A stretch of DNA of 64,000 bases from Colius striatus. Taxonomy: Eukaryota > Chordata > Aves > Coliiformes > Coliidae. Below are positions 54,301-63,712 of this stretch, piece after piece. The stretch is taken from contig NC_084760.1 in NCBI RefSeq assembly GCF_028858725.1, forward strand, positions 66,655,867-66,719,866, read 5' to 3'. The notes under the pieces were generated by a model that did not search any database, was not told where the DNA came from, and was given only the letters and a program-made list of their open reading frames with translations. Every line of letters starts with the position of its first letter. Within the stretch, counting starts at the first letter, position 1. The position numbers and the translations under genes are program-made.

Positions 54301-55533
54301 ACCACCAGAATCATAAACAGTGAGATTGGGGAATGGTGAAGCATTGTGGTAATTTCATACTTGCATTTAGAAGTTGCTGGATTTAGGGATAAACTGTATT
54401 CTGCCTAAGAAAATTATGTTATCTCCAAAATAATAGTTTTGCTTTCTTTGTTTCCATTCACCTTTATCTTGTTTTTCTTCCATCGTTCTATTGGAAAAGA
54501 AGAGAAAAAGGTTTTGTTTTTTAAAGAATTCAACTTAGAAATATCACTTTTTCAAAAGCTATTTCTTCATATTTAAAAAGAAGGTCTTGGAGAAAAGCTT
54601 GTATGGAAAATTGAAAGAACTTTTTTAGGGGACAGGAAAGATGAGTGTTGAGGAAAGATGTGTAAAAAATAGAATCCTTGTAGGTGTGTCTCACTCAAGA
54701 GAAATTCTTTTGTCCAAATCCAAAGGGAATTATCCAGAGTGACACTTCTTCATGGAATGTATTTGCATCAAAAGGGTACATTCACTTTAGTCTTAGCACA
54801 GTGTAAACCATGTAGTTGAACTTAAGGCAACTCTGCTGAAGGATATGAGTTTGTAGAAAGTTTACATTTGCAAAATGTTTAATCAAGGCTTCCACACTCA
54901 TGTTGCATACTCTGAGTTCAAGCATGTTTCAGACTAATAGGATCTTGATAGGAACATAATGTTGGTGGAACTTGGTAGAACTTCAGTGCTGAAAAAGGGA
55001 TTTTGTTTACAGTTTGAGTACTACTTTACTTATAGGAATCTATAACTAAAGCAGTATTAGCAGTACATAGGCACACTTAAACCAGTATGAAAATGTTTGT
55101 TAACAGAGCTTAAATCTGGTTCTAAATAATGTATTTTCCTTTCTTGAATTCATAGTCAGATCTACCAACCACAGTGTATGGCCTGTATGATTCACTTCCC
55201 TTACCCATTAATTTGAATAGATTTAGAGGTTACAGTTGTCAAAGAGCTTTTAGGTGAGCAGTATCCCCATGAACTTCAAAGACAAGTGCAGAGACCTGCG
55301 TCTGAGGAGGAACAGTCCCATGCAGCAGTACAGGCTAGGGGTAGCTTGCTGGTTTTTTTTTTTTCAAAATATGTATAATTACAATTTTTCTTGCAGACTA
55401 TCCAGATAAGCTCTTGTTTTCCTGTTTCAATGTTAATTTAAAATATTTAATTCCTGTCCTCCTCCCTTCAGGTAGAGAATATAGATTGGGACATCCAGAC
55501 TGGAGGAGAAGATTTCAGCGTCCTCCTCAGTAA
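8338..55533 (+). CDS. FAM120B: FAM120B, constitutive coactivator of PPAR-gamma-like protein (nine coding exons, 684 aa)
   Basis: The joined reading frame runs through nine exons (8338-9357, 12463-12643, 19221-19316, 25267-25439, 29445-29537, 46583-46789, 49894-50002, 51239-51352, 55472-55533). It totals 2,055 nt, which is 684 residues plus TAA. All introns are GT-AG and exon phases agree. Residues 1-330 form an XPG/FEN1-like PIN-type domain starting MGIKGL. Residues 341-590 are the conserved FAM120 middle region (blocks such as [30 protein letters not shown]). Residues 591-684 are a basic Arg/Gln/Gly-rich tail. From memory it matches FAM120B better than FAM120A or FAM120C, for example in [15 protein letters not shown] and SYLLPGQ. 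Human FAM120B is known as a nuclear, ligand-independent PPAR-gamma coactivator linked to adipogenesis. The human protein is about 910 residues because of a tandem-repeat insert that is absent here. The start ATG sits in a strong context (gccATGg) 26 nt into its exon. Gene identity is firm; exact function in this species is inferred. Confidence 0.95.
9513..9567 (+). repeat. Left arm of a long inverted repeat (possible transposon end)
   Basis: The arm starts tagagaactccaacccttca after a C and matches the reverse complement of 10682-10750. The first 38 columns have two mismatches and the last 20 have two. A 14-bp segment is present only in the right arm. A TA sits at the outer edge. Confidence 0.85.
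10682..10750 (-). repeat. Right arm of a long inverted repeat (possible transposon end)
   Basis: This is the reverse-complement partner of 9513-9567, with an extra 14 bp (between matching blocks) containing aaataatga. It ends gttctcta, so a TA borders this side too. The total span of about 1.24 kb suits a small Tc1/mariner-like or non-autonomous element, but no transposase remnant is visible inside. Confidence 0.85.
12463..12643 (+). CDS. FAM120B: FAM120B coding exon 2 (residues 341-400)
   Basis: The acceptor is ttgaacag|GTAGCT and the donor GAAAAG|gtaagg is strong. The exon enters in phase 0 and leaves one base of the next codon. The peptide contains SSGEIECSN and IYRPARQ, which I recognise as the conserved FAM120B block after the human repeat region. 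The exact join to the short end of the previous exon shows that the repeat insert is absent, not hidden in the intron. Confidence 0.93.
12922..13362 (+). mobile_element. CR1 LINE 3' fragment with ORF2 C-terminal remnant
   Basis: A frame at about 12950-13170 keeps the signature of the CR1 reverse-transcriptase ORF end ([31 protein letters not shown]). Noncoding tail follows, with gcacaggctgcccaggcagg and the end cattctatgattctat. This is the best-preserved CR1 piece in the window. The original stop and the 5' part are gone, so it is inactive. Confidence 0.95.
14388..14423. repeat. Short tandem duplication
   Basis: Two imperfect copies of agaaaccc(a/t)cagttcat lie directly next to each other. 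Confidence 0.7.
16371..16535 (-). mobile_element. CR1 LINE 3' fragment, minus strand
   Basis: cacagaatcacagaatggta, then ggttggaaaggacctttaga, and cacacaggaacgtgtcctgg match the reverse of the CR1 3' end. Confidence 0.9.
19221..19316 (+). CDS. FAM120B: FAM120B coding exon 3 (residues 401-433)
   Basis: The acceptor is tctttattag|GTGGAG and the donor TTCCAG|gtagaa. It enters with two bases of codon 401 and leaves one base of codon 433. The peptide [17 protein letters not shown] matches the FAM120 family block with a conserved Trp-Phe pair. It is the shortest internal coding exon after coding exon 5, at 96 nt. Confidence 0.92.
19317..25266 (+). other. FAM120B: FAM120B intron 4
   Basis: The intron is AT-rich unique sequence with homopolymer runs (T near 22029-22043, A near 24033-24046). 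No exon or mobile element is recognised. Confidence 0.75.
25267..25439 (+). CDS. FAM120B: FAM120B coding exon 4 (residues 433-490)
   Basis: The acceptor is cttttgtag|GTGGAAC and the donor ATGCAG|gtaact. It enters in phase 1 and leaves in phase 0. The peptide runs from [11 protein letters not shown] to [10 protein letters not shown], matching the family block of Gly-Gly-Thr-Pro followed by a hydrophobic helical stretch with two adjacent cysteines. Confidence 0.93.
25440..29444 (+). other. FAM120B: FAM120B intron 5
   Basis: It contains one CR1 copy near its 3' end (28910-29234). The rest is AT-rich with no supported feature. Confidence 0.75.
28910..29234 (+). mobile_element. CR1 LINE 3' fragment
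   Basis: aaagggggcctaagaaaaag, gtagcaataggacaaggggt and ggcacaggttgcccagagag lead to the tail tttaaggtcccttccaactc and ttctatga. It is fairly well preserved for its class. Confidence 0.93.
29445..29537 (+). CDS. FAM120B: FAM120B coding exon 5 (residues 491-521)
   Basis: The acceptor is tctgtttag|GTCAGT and the donor TTGCAG|gtattg, both in phase 0, giving 31 codons. The peptide [21 protein letters not shown] matches the family block in which a leucine-rich helix is followed by LKGKS/A. A CR1 fragment lies only about 210 bp upstream in the intron. Confidence 0.92.
30703..30752 (-). mobile_element. CR1 LINE end, minus strand
   Basis: cacatagaatcataaaatct followed by taagggttagaaaggatctt is the degraded reverse of the CR1 tail. 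Confidence 0.7.
33838..33902 (+). mobile_element. CR1 LINE 3' fragment
   Basis: tctatgcgacctgatctagg followed by gggggttggactggatgatc matches the CR1 3' region seen also at 13285-13330. Confidence 0.8.
36055..36320. promoter_or_regulatory. Intronic GC-rich, CpG-containing patch
   Basis: About 265 bp of GC-rich DNA with roughly ten CpG dinucleotides stands inside an otherwise AT-rich intron. It contains the inverted pair gtgccat / atggcac (about 36158-36185). Several frames are open at once because of composition. It could be an intragenic regulatory element or an old insertion. Confidence 0.4.
46583..46789 (+). CDS. FAM120B: FAM120B coding exon 6 (residues 522-590)
   Basis: The acceptor is gtattaacag|CTAGCA and the donor GGCAAT|gtgagt, both in phase 0, giving 69 codons. 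This is the most strongly conserved piece of the C-terminal half: [32 protein letters not shown]. Residues 540-544 read LTTLL, a nuclear-receptor-box pattern (LXXLL). From memory the human sequence at this place is LTTLV. Confidence 0.94.
46790..49893 (+). other. FAM120B: FAM120B intron 7
   Basis: AT-rich unique sequence. A poly-A run and a possible CR1 scrap occur at 48903-48950. No exon is seen. Confidence 0.7.
48920..48950 (-). mobile_element. Possible CR1 tail scrap
   Basis: tcacagaatataagagtttg then aagggccc resembles the reverse CR1 tail, following a run of 17 or so A. It is too short to be sure. Confidence 0.35.
49894..50002 (+). CDS. FAM120B: FAM120B coding exon 7 (residues 591-627)
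   Basis: The acceptor is tgtctgcag|GAGTCT. The peptide contains [13 protein letters not shown], matching the human block LKAVVCKACM, then a basic stretch with SRPRGNG. The donor ATCACAG|gttggc is weak (only GT and +5 G match), but it is the one that leaves one base and joins the next exon in frame. The stronger donor gtgagc at 50043 would leave phase 0 and break the join. Confidence 0.85.
50003..51238 (+). other. FAM120B: FAM120B intron 8
   Basis: About 1.2 kb of unique AT-rich DNA with no feature recognised apart from the splice sites. A good unused donor (gtgagc at 50043) lies 40 bp inside. Confidence 0.75.
51239..51352 (+). CDS. FAM120B: FAM120B coding exon 8 (residues 627-665)
   Basis: The acceptor is ctgtttttcag|GAACAC and the donor CCACAAG|gtaaaa. 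It enters with two bases and leaves one. The peptide is low in acidic residues and rich in Arg, Gln, Asn, Gly and aromatic residues ([19 protein letters not shown]), like the unstructured basic tail of FAM120 proteins. Confidence 0.88.
51353..55471 (+). other. FAM120B: FAM120B intron 9
   Basis: About 4.1 kb of unique AT-rich DNA. No mobile element, exon or RNA gene is recognised. Confidence 0.75.
55472..55533 (+). CDS. FAM120B: FAM120B last coding exon (residues 665-684) with TAA stop
   Basis: The acceptor is cctcccttcag|GTAGAG after a long pyrimidine run. Entering with two bases, the frame reads [19 protein letters not shown] and stops at 55531-55533. The ending resembles the human C-terminus (Arg-X-Tyr, then Trp-Arg-Arg). 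Reading the exon from its first base instead would give an open but unrelated peptide, so the phase from exon 8 decides the frame. Confidence 0.88.
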
Positions 55534-57226
55534 AGAACACATGTGTACAGGTAGTAAACTGAGATGATAAGGTAATCTTTGTCAATCTGAGCTTCTTTAT
55601 ATGAACTTTACTATGTGACTCCAGAGAAAATCACTCAAAACTGAGGCTCTTCAGCTTGTTAATCACTTGTCATGTTAGGTCTAAGCTTAGTATGAGATCA
55701 AAATCACCAAAACTTTTCTATAATATCAACTGACTGTGTGAAGTGAACTACACTGCTGAGGAGAGAAAGAATCCATCATGCTTTCTTCTGTAATAAGTAA
55801 TACTTATCAGAAATAAGATTCTTTTCCTGTCCAGAATTCTAAATTAAACACTTATCTTCACAATTATTTCTTTAAAATGGATATATTTTACTTTGTGATC
55901 CAATTTCAGTGATGTATTTCTTTAATTATAGAAATAATTACTTTTCAATAGAATTAATAGCAATTTTTTAACAGCACCATAGGATCATACATTCTTAAAG
56001 TCATCGTGTCTCCTAAGAAACTGTTTTAGAGATTACATCTTTCTTATGTCTTCCATTTGCATACCCATTCAGTTAAAAATAATCAGAGATACTTTACTTA
56101 ATTACTGTCTTTGGGGGAAAAAGAAAATAGGCAGTTGTGTAGAAATTCCATCTTGAATCATAAAGTGTAAAAGTTGTACCAGAGAAAAAGTGTCAACACC
56201 ACTTATGTCACACAGAAAGTGGATGATACACTTAGAACCATGTTTATCTTTTTACTAATCTGCATCTCAACCTAATGGAAAATTGTCTATGTCTATGTAA
56301 TCATAAACAATTTCATGCTTTTGTTAGGTTTCTAACAATCTTTGAATGGTGTTGGCTGAAGTGAGTGTTTATGGAACTGATGGGTTCTTGTCTATTTATG
56401 TGCTTTGGAATCACAGTATATTTTGTTTTGCTAAATAGTTTTTAATACTTCAGCATTTTCAGTACATGAAGTTATATAATATCTCTTCTCATATGGGAGG
56501 TATACAATGAAAGAAAAATGATAGCCTTATGTACTGTTTCTTCTCTCAAAAAAGATTGAGCAGCAGAAAAAGAAGATATCCACAGTCAGAGACAAAATGT
56601 TAATAGCAAATTTTGAAATCTGATGCAGTTCACAGATTTTTTGTAAGAGCATATTTAGTTATTGAGGATAACAGCTGTTCCAAACAGTGGAGTCCTTGGT
56701 CTTGCACGTGAACAAAATTTGTATTTACACAGAGAAATGTGGTCTTAACGGTTGTCATGTTGGAAAATCCACACTTTTGGATTATGTTCCTTTTTTGTTT
56801 TGAGTGAGATTGATTAGATTCTTATTAATGTAGTTCTCATAATCATAATTCTAGATTTTACTGATAACATAAAGTGTGTCTCAGTCTTAGGCTTCTTTTG
56901 TATGATTGCCAGGGTTATTTATTTTTATAAGGACTTGAAAATTACATTTATACCTGGAAACTATCTCATGACCCATACTAACAGTAAGTAGCAAACACTG
57001 TAAAACTTAGTGCTTGCATTTAGACTTGCACAACTTAATGTTCAAAGCATATGTACTGATCTGGGTAATCAATCAGATCACTGAACTCTGAACCCAGCAT
57101 TATGGTAATGACCTGCAGAGTACGGATCACAAAATCTTTCCCTGTCACAGCCCATAGATTGTAAAATTGTTTCAGTGTTGGTGATCCTGCATCTTAGTTG
57201 GCTCCTCACAACTGTTTGTCTTTTAG

Positions 57227-57486
57227 ATCATCCAGATGACCCTACTCATTACTGGAAGTGGATGAAAATGGATAAGAAAAAAAGATACACTTTTATGAAG
57301 AAGTTCATAAAAACTTCATCAGTATTTCAAAAATGGTGCTGGGAAGGCTCTCATCAGAAATTTATCATGAGCTTAGAGAAGTCAATTACAGAATGTTGTG
57401 AAACAATTCTACAATTTAGGTTCGGGACAGTATTGTTTGGAGCATTCTACAAAAATGTTTTTGTAAAAACTACTTCACTGTCATGA
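57227..57486 (+). CDS. Candidate alternative 3' terminal exon of FAM120B (unproven)
   Basis: A pyrimidine-rich acceptor (tgtcttttag) is followed by a frame open for 85 codons and ending TGA at 57484-57486. Its first two bases complete a codon, which is the phase that exons 7 and 8 both require, so it could replace the normal last exon in frame. The peptide starts HPDDPTHYWKWMKMDKKKR and is rich in Lys, Trp and Phe. I do not recognise it in FAM120 proteins or any other family. One chance in three for the phase match and AT-rich surroundings make this suggestive only. Confidence 0.2.
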
Positions 57487-58158
57487 AAAATGATCCTTAG
57501 AAAAATTATGTTTAAAAAGTAGAAGTCTGTCCTATATGTCGAAGAGGGACGCAAAACTTTTAAAATTAATTCATCTGGTTCTGTTATGAGAACTATTATG
57601 TCTCTTCTGTTAAACCTTCATGCTGTGTGAGTCTGAAAGTGTCCAGTCTAAGACAAAAAAGGGTATTTCTAAAAGTGTTTTCAATCATATCACAGTTAAA
57701 AAAATGTTACTTTTCTGTCATGTGGTTTACTTTCATAGTTCCTCAATGTCAGAGAATGAGAAAAGAGTAGCTAAAACATTCCAGAAAGTTAGAAAAATAG
57801 TTTCTGTGTACAAAACAGCTACATCTTTAATTTCCTATAATTCTGGGGCCTTTCAGAGCCAAGTCAAATGCATAGTCCTCTCCTGGAATACCTGGAATTC
57901 TCCTCAATATGTAGTCATTTATGAAACATTGAAAGTTTATGCCAGGCCTTGTATAAAATATGTGGTTTCAGCCTTAAAGAAATCAGCGTAAGCCTCTGGC
58001 CAGTATGATTTTGAAGGAAGTTCAAAATCAATGGGAAAAAAATAGGTATTTTCAATGCATTCTTTTTTTTTTTTTCTCTAAGTGACAGTTGCTTGAAGCA
58101 CACAGGGTAATTTTTTTCCCTGTCAACATCATTAGTGCATCTCTTGCAGATGTTAATG

Positions 58159-58655
58159 TGTCATGGTTTAAGCTCAGCTGGCAACAAAGCACAACATAGC
58201 TGCTTGCTTACTCCTCCATTCCCAGTGATGGGATGTGGAAGAGAAAAAGATAAAGGCCTTGTGGATCAAGAGAAGAACAAGGGTGGGATCACTTGCCGAT
58301 TATGGTCATGGGCAAAACAGAAATAATGTGGGAAAGAAAACAAAATCAGTTTAGTCTGCCACCAGTCAAAGCCAGAGTAGGACAATGAGAAATAGAACCA
58401 GATCTTCAAAACATCTTCCTGCCATCCCTCCCTTCTTCCTGAGCTCAGATCATGGTTGTCTCTCATCCCACTTCCTTTTCCTGCTGCAGATTTTCCCTTC
58501 TTAAGTCGTGATTGCAGAGACATCCAGTTGGTTCAGCCTTGACCCAAGTCAGGTCTGACTTTGAACTAGGGGAGCTTCAAGTAGTTTCTTACAGGGGCCA
58601 CCTCTACAGCTTCTCCCCCACTACCAAAAAAAACTCAGCACACAAATCCCATACA
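58159..58655 (-). mobile_element. Solo LTR of a bird endogenous retrovirus (ERVL-type by memory)
   Basis: The plus strand starts tgtcatggtttaagctcagc and ends with a block around cccactaccaaaa and a final cccataca. Between them are landmarks I recall from a common bird LTR family (cttaagtcgtgattg, gttggttcagccttgaccc, gggagcttcaagtagtttct). The ends are TG and CA, and the sense direction is probably minus. No internal retroviral genes are present. The copy is diverged and has lost much of the central part. No clear target-site duplication is seen. Confidence 0.75.
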
Positions 58656-59184
58656 CAGTGGCACCATGGTTTCACTTCATACTGCTAAGGCAGTCCCAGG
58701 AGATCTAAGTAAATGGACAGAGTACAGGTAGGGCAGTCGGGTATCTCCTGTGTTAATTTTATCTGGTGTATTGTTAATCACATGGATTTTATTGCTACTT
58801 TGGAGATATGTCTATTTTTACATTGGTTTGCAAGTACACTTGAAATGTGTTTAGCACAAGGAAAAAGCATTACTTTTATATTCAAAGATAAAATTTAGCT
58901 CTGATTTTCAAGTCTATTTTCAGAAGTAGTATAGCTGTTGTACATCTTACTCTCATCTTTATGGTAATGTGATGATTAATTTCAATTCTGTTGATTTGAG
59001 TCCATTATTGTTTGGTGAATGTTGTTTCTTAAGCCTTATGCAGGTAACTCCTTTGAGTCAGCTGCCAGTGGAACTTATTCTGTTAGTTACTATTTAGTAC
59101 ATATGTTGTGTCAAAGTGATTATTGTCAGACATAGATAACTCAATAGTATAATTCCCTTGCATGTATTTTTCTGGTTTTAACCC

Positions 59185-59248
59185 AATAAATATATTCTTT
59201 CATCCTCTGCATACAGCAACAGTCCAGCTAAAAAAAAAAAAAAAAAAA
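59185..59248 (+). other. AATAAA followed by a genomic A19 run
   Basis: AATAAA at 59185-59190 is followed 40 bp later by 19 consecutive A (59230-59248). This is the layout of a processed transcript copied back into the genome, or chance within the 3' UTR. Confidence 0.4.
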
Positions 59249-59610
59249 CAAAACGGGCATCAATACAGGATTTCTGATTCTTGTCAAAGTTTGAACAGGC
59301 ACAACTTTTACTCAACACAGTGTCTGATTTGTGTTCCAGGGATCTTGTCATGATAGGACCATTCCTGCTTCCTTTCTCTATTGATTTGTCACTGACTGAA
59401 ATTATACTACCACTTTTAAAAACAACAAACAAAACAAGAAACAAACACTTTTTTCCCAAAAAAATATTTTGGAATAATGTGGTCTGAGTTTTATGGAAAG
59501 TTCTCTAGTTTCAGGAATCTCATGATCTGTAATAGTGTATTTGAAAATAATGTAACTGTTGGTGATTCCCCCTTCAGGCTTTTATATGAGAAAAGATTTC
59601 TGTTGACCTC

Positions 59611-59626
59611 AATAAAGTTAAATAAA
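59611..59626 (+). terminator. FAM120B: Twin poly(A) signals
   Basis: AATAAAGTTA is repeated back to back, and tgtgctagctgtggtgtgtt follows at about 59646-59665. This is a strong candidate for the distal cleavage site of FAM120B. Confidence 0.45.
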
Positions 59627-60045
59627 GTTAGGGTGGAAGTTTTACTGTGCTAGCTGTGGTGTGTTACGAATTGTTGGTAATAATTGCGCTAACTACTGAA
59701 GAATTTTTAGCTTCTCTGTGAGGTTTTTTTTTCCTCCTAACGTTAGACCATAAGCAGAAGCTGTTTATTATCATTTCCAAGCCAAAACATACTTTTTCCC
59801 ACCAGGAATCATGGAATGAAAGCAGAAGCATGAAGTCAAAATGTAGAGGTACCACTTTCCTGTTTCACTGAACTTTAAATTGGTCAGAATACCATAAAGC
59901 TTATGGAAGGAAACAAGAATGCTACTGTAAAGATTCCAGTCTATCATGATTTCCTTAATATGTGGGCTACAGAGTTACTTTGAATGAGTACCAGACAGAG
60001 GAAAACCAGACATGTGGATTTAAAGTGAAGCAACCTATGTTTGTG

Positions 60046-60298
60046 GAGGAAACAGTGTCAAGTTGCACCAGGAGAGGTTTAGATTGGATATTAGGAGGAA
60101 TTTCATCACTAAACGGGTTGTCAAGTATTGAAACAGGCTACCCAGGGAAGTGGGGAAGTCACCATCCCTGGGGGAGTTGAAAAGACTTGTAGATGTGGTC
60201 TTTAGGGACATGGTTTAGTGGTGTACATTGCAGTGCTGGCTTAACAGTTGGAATCAATGATCTTAAAGGAACCTAAATGGTTCTGTGATTCTGTGAAA
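60046..60298 (+). mobile_element. CR1 LINE 3' fragment
   Basis: agttgcaccaggagaggttt, agattggatattagg, tcaccatccctgggggag and gggacatggtttagtggtg lead to a tail ending tggttctgtgattctgtga. It belongs to a different CR1 subfamily from the copies in introns 1-3. Confidence 0.92.
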
Positions 60299-63200
60299 TC
60301 TTTTTGTGCCATGTTGTCTGGAAGAAACAAAGGAAAATCAAACATGTTATTTTGCAAATGTGGCCTTTAAATAAAGGTTAGGGAAGAAGATAAAAAGCTT
60401 ACATGTTCACCTTGAAACATTTCCGCCCTCGTCAGCTAAGCTGGGAGGCAGGCTAGTCTATGCTCCTTCCCTGGAAAGACTGAGATTCCTCTGACACAGA
60501 ACCTTCTTCTTAGAGGGTGTCTTTTGGTGATATAGAAACATGGTCAGCCCAGTAAATCAGCAGAGGCCTTGGCATGTTTGTGCCACATGGGGATATCATG
60601 CTTGTGAGTGTAGGGATACCACAATGTTCAGTGAGGCTGCTCTCTTAGATCCATTTTGATGACCTGGTAAGGTTGTTCCTGAATGCAGATTGTTCAGACT
60701 TGCTGACATTGCTCAGGACAACCTCACTGATGGTGAGTATAGAAGCTCCAGTGATTCCCAGTGTCTGAGGCACAGAGGTGCCTGCCACTCCCATGATTGT
60801 CTGCACCCTGAAAGCCCTACCAGGCTCTGGTCACGGCCCCCAAGGAGTTTGGCTGCCTGCAGCTAGGGGACCTTGGATTCTGTTGGGGTGTGAGGAAGAC
60901 CTTGTGTGCAAGAGCTGGGAAGAGCCTCATGGAAGGCCTCTGCTTCTTGGCTCAAGAGCTGCATTTATGCCCAGGTCCTTGCCTAATCTACTTTGCAGGT
61001 ATGCCTGTTTCCAGCCTGGCACCTTGCTAGTTCTGTCCTTGCCTTGCTGATTTGACTTCTGATGTGACCTGGGATATCCCTCATCACCACAGACTCATCC
61101 AGTGATCACAGGACTGCTTTTTGAAGCTGTTTACCATCATCAGACCTGCACTGCTCTTGTTCAGGTACTGTGGGACTGCACCCTCACCAGTGAGGTCACT
61201 GCCCTGCCTGCTCTGCACTCAGCTGCTGGCTCACCTTCCTTTGTGGGGAAGCCTCCATGGCCCAGACAATAGTAGTGGTCAGAAAGCTTGGCTGTAACTA
61301 CTTAAGTAATTGGAGAGTGTCAAAACAATAGATATGGCCTGCAGGATTGCTTGCTACTGAAAACTGCTTGAAAAGCTGAAACCAGCTACAACCAGCAGTG
61401 TGTCTTTGTATATGTCTATACAATTAGGACTTTGCATTTGTTGTTTTCCTAGACCCTGTAGCTGACATCCAGACCTTTCTCATCCATAACCAGGCTACTG
61501 AGCACACTGTGTTTCAATGTTGCATATCACAAATATGAAGCTGGTTCAGAAGATGGAAGCTCCTTTGAATGTGTACCAGCAATTGATACTTCTAAAGCTC
61601 TGCTGGCTTGTACTGGTTTTGAAGCCCTAGGTAGGACATTAGGTGTGTTGGCTAGGCCTTTTTACCTTCAAGTATGTAGTTCTTAGGGCTCTGTAGCTGA
61701 GACAACATGTGATGAGTTGAAAAGTTGTATTTACAAAGAGGCAGCTGACATGGTATTCTGTCAGAGTGTCAGAGTGTGTCATGGTATTCTGCCTAAATGT
61801 GTTATTTACTCTTTCTACAAAATGAAGGAGTAATGTTTGGTTTTACTTGTGCCACTGTGAAAATATATCTAAACAAAAAAACAAACCCAACCCTACAGTC
61901 CAAAATACTTGTTCAGGTAAGGAATCAAAACCAAATACTGGCCCTGATCTTGTACTGAGTACTGCTCATTGCACAAGTAGAAGTTATGGTAGTGCACAAC
62001 TGAAGACTCCCTAACATGCTTGAAATAAGAGTGCAGGCAGGACTTCAACTGTAGTAATTACTAAAAGAGCAAAATTGTATTGTGAGAGCTGTTCTGATCT
62101 TGAATGTGAGTTTAAATACACTGTAGGTTGGTCAGAAAGTCATTGTTCAGTGAAAACAATCATAATTTTTTGAAACTTGCATGTCATTTATGGCATTTGG
62201 AAAATGTAAGTCAAGGTAACCATTCAGGAGTTAGCCTTATCAGGTCCAGCTTTATTTTAGTCAAGAATTTTTTTGTTAATAGCAGAGGCCCAGCAGGCTC
62301 TGTATTTACTTTCTGTGAGAGTACTTTAATTTTCATTTGTAATGATGATGCAGCTCATCCACAAGGATGTAAATGTGTAAGGTGCTGCCTTTTGATATTC
62401 ATCTTCGCTCTCTGGTTTAATTACCCACCAGATCCTTTAGTCCTTCTGATCTACATTCTGCTGGAGGGTTTTCAGTTTGAGTAAAGTATATGAAGTGTAT
62501 CCAGATTGGAGGCATGTTGGTGATAAAGCCAGACCTCTTGTTATCTAATATGCATATGAAAGATCACTGCATTTAAATATGGTGATAAGGCTGACTCAGA
62601 ATCTTAACCATCTTTGGGCAAATTGCAATACTCCTTCTCTTTGACAAAGACTTAATTTTCTAGGTGTGATTTAATTTCTGCTTGACCTTCCCTGTGCAGA
62701 GAGGAGACTCCACAAAGGAGCAAACAGGAGAGGTTCAGAAAAAATCTGCTTGTGATAATGTCATTTCCAAACAAAAGAGAGAGAGCAGATCCACAGTTGA
62801 TGCACAGCAGCACAGAGCATTAAGAAGGTGACAAGTGCACCTAGGCCATAAGTTCTAGGCTTTAAACACAATTCTAAAACCTAGTCATACTGTACTTCCA
62901 TCATGGTTGCAATACACTTAATGCAGTTTTTTGTTTTATTTTACTATCTGCATATCTAGGCTCGTTTACAACGGTGTTTGATGCCTCTAAGTCTATACAG
63001 GGATTGTGCTTTATGCTTTACATAAAGGTTATATTTTGAATGGTTTCCTGAAGTGGTCAAACAAAAGAATTAATTAATAACCAGCAAATTCATCCTCCTT
63101 TTATTTTGAGAAGGGAATCCTTTCACCTCTTTACATTACTGATTACTGTATAAATTCTTGGTAACAAATAGTGCTGTAGGAAACTTTTGCTCCAAGCAAG

Positions 63201-63660
63201 TTAAAAAAGAGCATCACAGAAAAAAAACATTAAGTGTTAATAGGAGCCAGTTTGTGTGTCCTAACACTTGTTAGGAGTAGGAAAGAAATTCCAAATTTGT
63301 TACTGAGCATTTGTTTACACTAATGTGTTATTGCTTCCTCAGTAATCAGCTTCACCACCCCCCTCCCTGATAAACACCCTCAGCTTTCTATACAGAGAGC
63401 CCAACCAAGCAAGGGTGATGGCTTTTTGTTTTAGAAATTAGGATCTAGGGAGGAGGGGGAAAAAAAAAAGCCTCTCTTCTGTTGCCCATACTCCAGGAGT
63501 ACAGTGATTCAAGGGTTTGATAACTGCCCTATGTAATGTTCATAGAGCTGTTGCCAGCCCACGACATTTAGATTTTGAGAGTATGAGTGTCCAACATGCT
63601 AGAGGATAAGATGCGTGATGGATATATCTGTCCTTTGAGAAGGAATGGTTTTAACCCCCA
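60299..63660. other. Intergenic DNA downstream of FAM120B
   Basis: No gene is recognised. Positions about 60650-61260 are richer in G+C and look unlike the surroundings, possibly an old unrecognised repeat. A 12-mer catggtattctg is repeated at 61749-61760 and 61780-61791. Neither strand shows exons of PSMB1, the neighbour expected from synteny. Confidence 0.5.
61749..61791. repeat. Short direct repeat
   Basis: catggtattctg occurs twice, 31 bp apart, with tcagagtgt also repeated between the copies. Confidence 0.8.
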
Positions 63661-63663
63661 AAC

Positions 63664-63712
63664 TGTTGTACTTTAAAGGTCTTTTCCAACCAAAATGATT
63701 CTGTGATTCTCT
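63664..63712 (+). mobile_element. CR1 LINE tail
   Basis: tttaaaggtcttttccaacc then aaaatgattctgtgattct is the 3' end of the same CR1 subfamily as 60046-60298. The part upstream is too decayed to place. Confidence 0.75.

Larger units (their letters stand above)
55534..59640 (+). other. FAM120B: Probable FAM120B 3' UTR and candidate poly(A) region
   Basis: After the stop there is no further conserved coding sequence I can name. Possible poly(A) signals are an ATTAAA at 55843-55848 (no clear GT-rich element after it), an AATAAA at 59185-59190, and a pair of AATAAA at 59611-59616 and 59621-59626. The pair is followed within 20-50 bp by a GT-rich stretch, which is the classic arrangement. The most distal site would give a 3' UTR of about 4.1 kb that includes the solo LTR. 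Which site is used cannot be decided here. Confidence 0.45.

Noticed and set aside
57620..57991. 123-codon open frame downstream of the candidate alternative exon
   Set aside because: It is separated by stops, has no start context beyond a non-ATG codon, and resembles nothing known.
62126..62165. aggttggtcagaaagtcatt, similar to the end of some mariner elements
   Set aside because: No matching reverse-complement end is found downstream, and the frame that follows has no transposase motifs.
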